This document shows, piece after piece, positions 6,332 to 12,285 of a stretch of DNA of 12,285 nt (position 1 is the first letter of the stretch; every line of letters begins with the position of its first letter). Origin of the DNA: Gammaproteobacteria bacterium (GTDB lineage: Bacteria > Pseudomonadota > Gammaproteobacteria > GCA-001735895); contig QNFD01000039.1 of NCBI GenBank assembly GCA_003645435.1, positions 1-12,285 on the forward strand. The letters run 5' to 3'. The notes beneath the pieces were generated by a model that saw only the letters and a program-made list of their open reading frames with translations, was not told where the DNA came from and ran no database searches. The position numbers and the translations under genes are program-made.

Positions 6332-7374
6332 CCAATCATCTGAATGTATTCGAGGGAAGTAACTCGATAAAAAACTTTCTCAATCCCGGCAAGCACCCAA
6401 TGATGCCATTGGTCGAGCTAACCGGTGAACTCAATCCTTTTGCTGGAAACAGGGTTCGTATCTTTGCCAAGTTAATGACGTTCTCACCGCTTGCCAACGT
6501 CAAGGCGATACCCGCATTTAACATGATACGTGAACTGTATCAACGCGGGGGGCTTGAAAACGTCGATAATATTATTGAAAACTCTTCGGGCAATACGGTT
6601 TTATCCCTCGCCCTGGCCGCGCATCAGTTTGGCGGGATAAAAACGTCATCCTATATCCCTGCTGAAATATCTCTGAACAAATTATTGATGTTATTGTTTT
6701 TTGGGGTGCAACCCATCGTCAACCAGGAACCGCCGCTGCCCGACGCGAATGACCCCCGAAGCGGCGTATGCAAGGCGAGAGAAAAAGGTGCGCAGCCAGG
6801 CTGGATCAACCCCGGTCAATATGACAACCCGGATAACCCGAAAGCGCATCAAAAATGGACAGCAAAACAAATCTGGAAACAAACCAGGGGCCGGATCAAT
6901 GTACTGTGCGCCGGACTTGGTACGACGGGAACAATATCAGGCACGGCAAAACAATTAAAAAAGAAAAAGCCGACTATCCAGGTTGTTGGCGTTATGCGGG
7001 AGCAGAATAGTTATGTACCGGGTGTTCGCACCAAAGGCCTGTTGCAACTGGTAGGGTTTGACTGGGAAAAACAGGTCGATACCATTGAAGAAGTTAAAAC
7101 GGTGGAGTCCTACCGGAAAAGCATGCAGCTGAGCCGCAACGGCATTGTGGTTGGACCCAGTTCGGGTTTCGCGTTATGCGGCCTGTTGAACTACCTGGAA
7201 AACCGGGTGAAAAATAACACGCTGGATGAATTACGCGATAAGGACGAGGATATTAGCTGCGTCTTCATTTGTCCGGACGGCCCCGTTCCCTATCTGGATG
7301 AATACTTCAAATACCTCGATCCCTCGGATTTCCCGGAAATCCTGAATCGTGAATTGCTTCAGAATAAACCCTGA
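6328..7374 (+). CDS. Cysteine synthase/CBS-fold PLP enzyme, divergent
   Basis: The 348-residue product is a fold-type II PLP enzyme, the superfamily of O-acetylserine sulfhydrylase, cystathionine beta-synthase and related lyases. The Schiff-base lysine is probably K59 (SPLANVKA). The substrate/cofactor loop is SSGNT (86-90), and the glycine-rich phosphate loop is AGLGTTGTISG (195-205). The block NPGQYDNPDNPKAHQKW (161-177) corresponds to the QF.NPANP..H region of CysK. Departures from CysK include SGNTV instead of SGNTG, VGPSSG (275-280) instead of GISSG, and CPDGPVPYL (315-323), where CysK has a Ser contacting PLP N1. It is therefore probably not the housekeeping CysK but a specialised beta-replacement or beta-elimination enzyme. 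It lies 18 nt after gltL and 28 nt before the FmdE gene, which suggests that it acts on the imported compound. The ATG at 6328 is weakly supported, with GGGAG 14 nt away. Confidence 0.82.
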   Translation: MTNHLNVFEGSNSIKNFLNPGKHPMMPLVELTGELNPFAGNRVRIFAKLMTFSPLANVKAIPAFNMIRELYQRGGLENVDNIIENSSGNTVLSLALAAHQFGGIKTSSYIPAEISLNKLLMLLFFGVQPIVNQEPPLPDANDPRSGVCKAREKGAQPGWINPGQYDNPDNPKAHQKWTAKQIWKQTRGRINVLCAGLGTTGTISGTAKQLKKKKPTIQVVGVMREQNSYVPGVRTKGLLQLVGFDWEKQVDTIEEVKTVESYRKSMQLSRNGIVVGPSSGFALCGLLNYLENRVKNNTLDELRDKDEDISCVFICPDGPVPYLDEYFKYLDPSDFPEILNRELLQNKP

Positions 7375-7402
7375 TAACAATACATTTCGAGGTTAAAATA
7401 AT

Positions 7403-8089
7403 TTGTCTTCAAAAATAACAAAAGAACTCGAATCTTGCGACCAAACTGGCGACTGGTTTTATCCAGAGTGGGCCGTTAACGCGAAATACAATAAGCCGTT
7501 TTATGTCAGGGATACTGACAGTGCCCTGGGTCGGTACAATATTCAGACAAAGGCAATTAGCCTGAAAGATCTGGCCCTGCTTCACGGCCATTTATGTGAT
7601 GGGCTGGTAATTGCATATGTCGCGATTCGTACTGTGTTCAACCGCCTGTTCCCCGATGGGGTAGTCGACCGAACGGATTTACGCGTGGTTTCAAAAAATG
7701 GCCCCTGCTGGATTGATGCGGCCGCCCTGATGACGGGTGCCAGAATAAACTTCAAATCACTCAGAGTGGATGCATCTATGGGCGAAGGTTTTATTCTCCA
7801 GAAGTGTTCAACCGGGGTGGCATACCGGGTTCGATTAAAAGCAGCTGTGTTCCCGGAAGATCAGGCGGAACTGGAGAACGAAATACGTGCAGCACGACGT
7901 GCAGGTAAACCGGTAAGCGCAGTAAAAATTGATCGAATTGAAGCTATGCACGATGCCTTAAGCCTTAAGATGCTAACAACCGATCCCGATCAGTTATTTG
8001 ATATAGAGCAACTTGAAAATTACACTTTTAATTTTAATGACCTGTATGGCGAACGAGGTGATGTCATTAATAAGGATATGCCTCGATAA
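7403..8089 (+). CDS. FmdE-domain protein, putative metal-binding
   Basis: The 228-residue soluble protein carries an FmdE-like domain (PF02663 type, by recalled motif). LALLHGHLCDGL (57-68) matches the family's HGHxCxG signature, and GPCWIDAAALMTGARI (100-115) matches the C.vDA...tGa motif. H61, H63, C65 and C102 are candidate metal ligands, and C135 is a further Cys. The family is named for subunit E of formylmethanofuran dehydrogenase, but no other Fwd/Fmd subunit is present, and stand-alone members occur in many bacteria with unknown roles. Flanking segments (1-55 and 150-228) are unassigned. No ATG is usable near the 5' end. The start is TTG at 7403 with GAGG (7389-7392) about 10 nt upstream. 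It is the last gene of the apparent operon, 28 nt after the PLP enzyme, and converges with the kinase gene 36 nt later. Confidence 0.8.
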   Translation: MSSKITKELESCDQTGDWFYPEWAVNAKYNKPFYVRDTDSALGRYNIQTKAISLKDLALLHGHLCDGLVIAYVAIRTVFNRLFPDGVVDRTDLRVVSKNGPCWIDAAALMTGARINFKSLRVDASMGEGFILQKCSTGVAYRVRLKAAVFPEDQAELENEIRAARRAGKPVSAVKIDRIEAMHDALSLKMLTTDPDQLFDIEQLENYTFNFNDLYGERGDVINKDMPR

Positions 8090-8125
8090 ATCCGAAATCA
8101 GAGTCACCTTCAGGCAATATTCGGC

Positions 8126-10225
8126 CTAGACCTCAATAGCGCTGGCCTCGATTTCTTCCAATTGCTCCTGGATCATTTCTTCATCCTCGATCATCACCGG
8201 GTCGCAGTAGAGTGTGACAATAAACTCCGTTCCTACATTCAGGCTTGAAGTCACCTCAATATTGCCGCCGTATCGTCGTACTAATCCATAACTGATTGAT
8301 AGGCCCAGGCCGGTACCTTCACCCTGACCCCTGGTGGTGTAAAACGGATTAAATGCCTTGCTGACAATATTTTCAGCCATGCCATGACCGTTATCCTGGA
8401 TAAAAATTTGTACTCCCTTTCCCTGAAAGTCATTGGTCCCGATACTGATGCGGCCGTTTCGTGACGGTAGTGCCTGGATAGCATTGCTAAACAGATTAAC
8501 CAGGACCTGTTGCAACTCCTGCTGGTTGATACTAATTTTCAATGTTGATTGTAAATGCAAATCAATTTTGTAATCCAGATCGGAACGCAAATGATGAACC
8601 AGTTTTAAAGTTTCACTGATAAGCGTATTAACGTCGATTTCAGTCATGTAACCCGCGTAGGCATCGGGCCTGGCATATTGAAGCAGGTTGTTGGTAATGT
8701 CTTTGATACGATAAATCTGATTAACCACCAGATCGATCTCGTCCTGAACCGGATCCAGGCTTGACCCCATTTCAGCAATAATGACATCGAGATTGCCGAG
8801 CATCACCGCGGTAGGATTATTTATTTCATGCGCGACCCCGGCGGTTAGTTCGCCCAGGGCGGCCAGTTTTTCGGCTATTACCAGCTTTTGCCGGGTTTTT
8901 CGTAATACCTGGATAGTATTAACCAGTTCTTTATTTTTTTGCTTTAATTCTGAAGTTCTTTCTTCTATTTTTTCTTCCAGTTCATCTGCCCAGTTTTGGA
9001 TCAATAATTTGCGCTCATTCAACAGGTCCAGCATGGTGTCTAATTCATTCGCAAGCGCGCCTATTTCATCCTTTGAAGAAATTTTTCCGATTCTTTTCTC
9101 TTCGCCCGCACGGGTTGCGTGTACCACCGAGCTCATCAATTCTATCGGCTTAAATATAGACTTGGCGCCTTTTACTGCGACCAGGGCGGTCAATCCCATT
9201 AACGCGAAAAATAGTAAAACCAGCACTATCAGGGCATTGATGAGTGACTGGCGATAGGGCGCCTCAAGAAATCCCGCGTACAGCATGCCAACCCGATTGC
9301 CGTCGACATCAATAATGGGTTCGTAAGATGAGATATACCAGTCGTTTACAACGAAGGCGCGGGCGATCCAGGTATTGCCCTGGTCGAGAACATTGGTGCG
9401 AACTTCATTCGATACCCGGGTTCCCAGTGCTCTTTCACCCGGCCGGATCGGTACGTTGGTGGTAATGCGAACATCGTCTAAAAATACGGTGACGGTACCG
9501 ATGCTGCCACTAGCCAGGCTGCCCGGACCGTATACCAGGTCTCTGATTACATCGACAAAGGTAAAATTGGCGTTCAGCAACACACCCGCATCAAGGATGG
9601 CGAGTACATTTGAATTGGCATCGACGATGGGGTAGAGCGCCCGGATCATCATGCCGCGGTCCTCGACAACACTATCGGTAGGCCGGGCTCGCGGGGTATC
9701 GATCAACGGTAATAGCACCTGGCTGGCAAGATTTTCATGATCCAGGTCACTGGCGCTGAATATTTCCACACCAGACGATGGGATGCCTTTTTTTGCCGCC
9801 TCGAGCGCGGAAGAGGGGCGAGAGTAGAGCGAAGCGGGTCCAGATCGGTCGCCTATCGTTATTTTGCCGTTCTTATCCATCAGGTGAATATAGGAAAAAG
9901 AGTTTTGCTTTTGTAGCTGCTCGATTTGCTTGCGAATCGAAGCTGAATTGCCAAGCGACAACTCGGTTCTAAATGAAAATGATTCGGCAGTTTTACCGAG
10001 TGCATTCAGGTAGTCGCGTTTAATTCTTTCAAACAGATCGTGAGATACCGAAAGGTCGGTGTTTACCTTGATATAAAATTGTTCGTAACTGAAGGTGGCG
10101 CCCCAGTATATCGCTAGTGCCAGGGCTATCGGCATGACCAGTAATATCGGAAACAGAACCAGTACCAGCAGCTTGTAGCGAACCGTGTTTCTAATATTAC
10201 TAAAGATTTTAGTCAGACCAGGCAT
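8126..10225 (-). CDS. Membrane sensor histidine kinase with Cache-type sensor
   Basis: The 699-residue sensor kinase sits in the inner membrane. A first membrane helix (about 19-41) and a second (about 327-351) bracket a roughly 285-residue periplasmic sensor. Its membrane-near part (VRITTNVP, RALGTRVS, WIARAFVVNDWYISSYEPI, GMLYAGF at about 252-319) resembles the Cache_3/Cache_2 type that binds small organic ligands. HAMP (352-405), a coiled coil (about 405-455), HisKA with His466 in AHEINNP, and HATPase_c follow: N-box NLFSNAIQAL (577-586), DNGHGM (611-616), GEGTGLGLS (635-643). The acidic tail after 675 is unusual. The domain plan is like DctB and NtrB-type kinases that pair with sigma-54 activators, and its partner is the gene directly upstream, 10 nt away. 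It presumably senses a periplasmic solute, perhaps the one GltI binds; that is inference. Confidence 0.9.
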   Translation of the reverse strand: MPGLTKIFSNIRNTVRYKLLVLVLFPILLVMPIALALAIYWGATFSYEQFYIKVNTDLSVSHDLFERIKRDYLNALGKTAESFSFRTELSLGNSASIRKQIEQLQKQNSFSYIHLMDKNGKITIGDRSGPASLYSRPSSALEAAKKGIPSSGVEIFSASDLDHENLASQVLLPLIDTPRARPTDSVVEDRGMMIRALYPIVDANSNVLAILDAGVLLNANFTFVDVIRDLVYGPGSLASGSIGTVTVFLDDVRITTNVPIRPGERALGTRVSNEVRTNVLDQGNTWIARAFVVNDWYISSYEPIIDVDGNRVGMLYAGFLEAPYRQSLINALIVLVLLFFALMGLTALVAVKGAKSIFKPIELMSSVVHATRAGEEKRIGKISSKDEIGALANELDTMLDLLNERKLLIQNWADELEEKIEERTSELKQKNKELVNTIQVLRKTRQKLVIAEKLAALGELTAGVAHEINNPTAVMLGNLDVIIAEMGSSLDPVQDEIDLVVNQIYRIKDITNNLLQYARPDAYAGYMTEIDVNTLISETLKLVHHLRSDLDYKIDLHLQSTLKISINQQELQQVLVNLFSNAIQALPSRNGRISIGTNDFQGKGVQIFIQDNGHGMAENIVSKAFNPFYTTRGQGEGTGLGLSISYGLVRRYGGNIEVTSSLNVGTEFIVTLYCDPVMIEDEEMIQEQLEEIEASAIEV

Positions 10226-10235
10226 TTGAGCAAAC

Positions 10236-11633
10236 CTACATTATTTTTTCCCAGGCGGTTACTTTTCTTTCCAGGGTCTTTCTGGATACTCCGAGTCGTC
10301 GTGCCGCTGCTGATTTGTTTCCATTTTCCATGTTTAATATTCTCAAAATGTGCTTTTTCTCGATGTCTTCGAGTAGGATACTGGATTCCTGATTCTCATC
10401 GGCCAGGCCAGGTTGTACCGAGCCCCCGATAGCCTCGCCAGGGGGCGTGTTGAGCAGAAGGCTGCGTTCGATTACATTTTTCAATTCACGTACATTACCA
10501 GGCCATTCATAATTAGCTAAAACGGCTAAGTCATCGGTACTGAGTCTCGATGACTTAACACCCAGTCCAGCGGATATAGTGTCGATGAAATGCTGAGACA
10601 ATGCCTTTAGATCCTCTATCCTTTCACGCAGTGGCGGAATCTCCAGGTTTAACACGTTGAGTCGGAAAAACAGATCTTCGCGGAAACCGCCTTGTTTAAC
10701 GCATTGTTCCAGTTTTTTATTGGTGGCGGCGATAATCCGCACGTCGACAGGGATTTCCTGATTTGACCCGACCGGGCGAATTTTTTTCTCGTCCAGTACA
10801 CGTAATAAATGAGCCTGCATGGGGAGAGGCATTTCACCGATCTCATCGAGAAACAGGGTGCCGCCATTGGCGTAGCTGAAAAGACCCTCACGTCCCTGGT
10901 GGGCGCCGGTAAAAGCACCTTTCACGTGTCCAAACAATTCACTTTCGAGTAATTCAGCCGACATCGCACCACAATTAACCGGAACAAAAATACCCGTTCT
11001 GCCGCTCATCTCGTGAATACTCCTGGCAGCTAGTTCCTTGCCGGTACCCGATTCGCCTTCTAACAATATGGTAGAGGGCATCGGGGCCACGCGCTTGATT
11101 ATCTCGCACAATTTCTGAATTGATGGAGATTCGCCAATCATGCCGGATTTGTCATAAATCTTGTCTACCTGGCGACGCAATACAAAATTTTCTCTCTTGA
11201 TATTCTGTCGTTCAATACAACGGTCAACCGCATTTAAGATTTGATCCATCCTGAATGGCTTGATAATAAAATCGGCTGCTCCGGCCCGGATTGCCTCGAT
11301 GGCGATATCCAGTTGCGCGTGGGCTGTAATGAAAATTACCGGTGTATGGCAACCGGACTCACGCAGGCTCTGTACCCACTCGACGCCCGAACCACCGGGT
11401 AACTTGATGTCGGCAATAATCAGGTCAAAATGGCAGCGCTGGCGTAGTTCTTCCGCTATTTCGAGGTTCTCGGCGGATTCGATGAAACCGAGATATTTGG
11501 TTAAGCCTTTAATGAGGAAGTTTCTGATTCCGTGTTCGTCGTCAATTACCAGAATGGAGCGATGCTTTAGGTATTTCTTATCGGAAACTTCGCTTTTGTC
11601 AGCATGTTCATCTTTGAATGCAGGCTGGTTCAC
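10236..11633 (-). CDS. NtrC-family sigma-54 response regulator
   Basis: The 465-residue cytosolic activator has three domains. The receiver (about 26-140) contains acidic D31/D32, phosphoacceptor D75 in [11 protein letters not shown]103 and K125. The AAA+ sigma-54 domain (about 163-393) contains Walker A GESGTGKE (193-200), GAFTGA (239-244), the loop that touches sigma-54, and Walker B FLDE with D263/E264. A Fis-type helix-turn-helix closes the protein (about 425-460, [20 protein letters not shown]). It resembles DctD/NtrC/ZraR-type regulators, so the target promoter should be sigma-54 dependent. The first codon is GTG at 11633; no ATG lies nearby in frame. The kinase gene follows after 10 nt, so the pair is an operon with the regulator first. 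The leader contains inverted repeats that may be its own binding sites. Confidence 0.92.
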   Translation of the reverse strand: MNQPAFKDEHADKSEVSDKKYLKHRSILVIDDEHGIRNFLIKGLTKYLGFIESAENLEIAEELRQRCHFDLIIADIKLPGGSGVEWVQSLRESGCHTPVIFITAHAQLDIAIEAIRAGAADFIIKPFRMDQILNAVDRCIERQNIKRENFVLRRQVDKIYDKSGMIGESPSIQKLCEIIKRVAPMPSTILLEGESGTGKELAARSIHEMSGRTGIFVPVNCGAMSAELLESELFGHVKGAFTGAHQGREGLFSYANGGTLFLDEIGEMPLPMQAHLLRVLDEKKIRPVGSNQEIPVDVRIIAATNKKLEQCVKQGGFREDLFFRLNVLNLEIPPLRERIEDLKALSQHFIDTISAGLGVKSSRLSTDDLAVLANYEWPGNVRELKNVIERSLLLNTPPGEAIGGSVQPGLADENQESSILLEDIEKKHILRILNMENGNKSAAARRLGVSRKTLERKVTAWEKIM

Positions 11634-11876
11634 TATGGAATCTCGCTACCTAATTTTAGAAGATTTCATCTTCGATTTATTATTGGTCTATGTTTAATCC
11701 CGCCACTATTGCTTCAGCAGCAGCGAGATGATCGACCATCATAGACCAGGGCCGGCCTTAAGACTATCCCGGTTAAGATTATCCTTTCTTTTTCCCATGC
11801 ACTCCGTTGCCATTTGAGCATCAACAGGCTGACAGGTTAACATATAGACTTCAATCGGTAGAAAACGTGCCCCTTA
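11634..11876. promoter_or_regulatory. Divergent regulatory gap with inverted repeats
   Basis: This gap separates the minus-strand activator gene from the plus-strand small ORF and thpR. TGGTCTATG (11684-11692) and CATAGACCA (11740-11748) are exact 9-bp inverted arms about 56 bp apart, and an imperfect palindrome, GATGATCGACCATC (11727-11740, 12 of 14 symmetric), abuts the second arm. GAAGAT-TTC-ATCTTC (11659-11673) could form a hairpin in the activator leader. Paired sites like these suit autoregulation by an NtrC-type protein, but no promoter boxes for the minus strand are convincing. Confidence 0.4.
11814..11843 (+). promoter_or_regulatory. Possible sigma-70 promoter for thpR
   Basis: TTGAGC (11814-11819, 4 of 6) and TAACAT (11838-11843, 4 of 6) are separated by 18 bp. 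Transcription would start near 11850, about 27 nt before the small ORF at 11877. The match is only moderate, and the call depends on position. Confidence 0.35.
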
Positions 11877-12020
11877 ATGACTAAAGGCAGTAAAACACCT
11901 TTCATGGCCGCGCCCCGGCTGCGGCCAGTCGAATCTGGTTTTCAGATTCTCGATGGGCTTTGTGAGGCGTATATTGTCGATGTCGGCGGTTATATATGCG
12001 TGCCAGACCGGCTTGACTGA
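11877..12020 (+). CDS. Candidate 47-residue small protein upstream of thpR
   Basis: An ATG at 11877 opens 47 codons ending in TGA at 12018-12020, 5 nt before the thpR start. The second half (GFQILDGLCEAYIVDVGGYICVPDRLD region) has alternating hydrophobic and acidic residues, as in a folded beta-rich peptide, and contains two Cys. A second in-frame ATG at 11904 would give 38 residues. No clear Shine-Dalgarno site precedes either start, which weakens the call. No family is recognised. It could be translationally coupled to thpR, or the frame may be open by chance. Confidence 0.3.
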   Translation: MTKGSKTPFMAAPRLRPVESGFQILDGLCEAYIVDVGGYICVPDRLD

Positions 12021-12025
12021 CAAAA

Positions 12026-12285
12026 ATGCGACCGCTTAAGGATGTCAGGATATTTTTTGCGCTGTGGCCGAATGATGAAATCCGGCATCGAATCGCCGAA
12101 AACCTCGGGCTTTTCAATTTAGATAGCAATAAAAGCCGTCTCGTTACCAACGCTAACCTGCATATGACCTTGCATTTTGTAGGCAATGCGTCGTTTACGG
12201 AAATGAACTGCCTCAACTTGCAGGCCAGGCTCACGGAGGCTAAACCTTTTAGTTTAACGTTGGATTGTTCGGGTTATTTTAAAAA
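12026..12285 (+). CDS. thpR: RNA 2',3'-cyclic phosphodiesterase (LigT/ThpR), 5' part
   Basis: The frame opens with ATG 12026 and runs off the right edge after 86 codons, about half of the usual 180-190 residues. RIFFALWPNDEIRHRI (8-23) is the typical first strand and helix of the 2H phosphoesterase family. LHMTLHFVG (45-53) carries the first HxTx catalytic motif (H46, T48); the second motif should lie beyond the window. The enzyme opens 2',3'-cyclic phosphates at RNA ends and, in vitro, ligates tRNA halves by 2'-5' links. A TGA at 12014-12016 in the same frame limits the start to this ATG or to the CTG at 12017. No strong ribosome site is visible, so coupling to the small ORF ending at 12020 is possible. 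Confidence 0.88.
   Translation, partial: MRPLKDVRIFFALWPNDEIRHRIAENLGLFNLDSNKSRLVTNANLHMTLHFVGNASFTEMNCLNLQARLTEAKPFSLTLDCSGYFK

Noticed and set aside
8090..8125. Bidirectional terminator between the FmdE and kinase genes
   Set aside because: Only a 5-bp pairing (CCGAA with TTCGG) is visible and there is no T-run on either strand.
8781..9257. Plus-strand 158-codon Ser-rich frame
   Set aside because: It is the shadow of the kinase coding strand, and the Ser/Phe-rich composition is typical of antisense frames.
11260..11697. Plus-strand 145-codon frame
   Set aside because: It is antisense to the receiver domain of the activator and lacks a ribosome site and family motifs.
11902..12234. Minus-strand 110-codon frame at the right end
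   Set aside because: It is antisense to thpR, whose 2H phosphoesterase motifs are plain. The peptide is basic and low in recognisable features.

Overview
The window carries bacterial chromosomal DNA, most likely from a gammaproteobacterium. A DUF3144 protein and a GltIJKL-type importer that resembles the enterobacterial one closely in order and sequence both point there. The sulfur theme would suit a free-living, possibly marine species, but that is inference. No rRNA, tRNA, CRISPR array or intact insertion sequence was seen.

Layout. (1) 1-82: the last 26 codons of an unidentified gene. (2) 83-157: nested palindromes leading into a DUF3144 gene (158-472). (3) 473-707: a structured-looking leader containing a 20-codon Cys-Cys reading frame (640-702) with a strong Shine-Dalgarno sequence. 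It ends 5 nt before a class V PLP enzyme (708-2153) that carries an RGGCSCAG motif. (4) 2150-2833, minus: an aquaporin of the arsenic-associated AqpS-like type, tail to tail with the PLP gene. Upstream of it is a broken C-terminal piece of a DUF72 gene. (5) 3072-8089, plus: a consensus-like sigma-70 promoter, then gltI, a terminator-like hairpin, gltJ, gltK and gltL, then a cysteine synthase/CBS-fold PLP enzyme and an FmdE-domain protein. (6) 8126-11633, minus: a membrane Cache-domain histidine kinase and an NtrC-type sigma-54 activator, converging on the FmdE gene. (7) 11634-12285: the regulatory region of the activator gene, a possible 47-codon small ORF, and the first 86 codons of thpR (RNA 2',3'-cyclic phosphodiesterase).

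How the genes may work together. The importer should take up an acidic amino acid, since the ligand-contact residues of the glutamate/aspartate binding protein family are kept. Two enzymes follow it in the same apparent operon: a beta-replacement/elimination-type PLP enzyme and a putative metal-binding FmdE protein. A cysteine-desulfurase-like PLP enzyme lies about 1 kb upstream, with a Cys-rich leader ORF. One inference is that the region handles an acidic sulfur amino acid such as cysteate or cysteine sulfinate, with the convergent sensor/activator pair responding to it. The sequence does not prove this. The promoter seen upstream of gltI is sigma-70-like and no convincing sigma-54 promoter was found, so the target of the activator is open.
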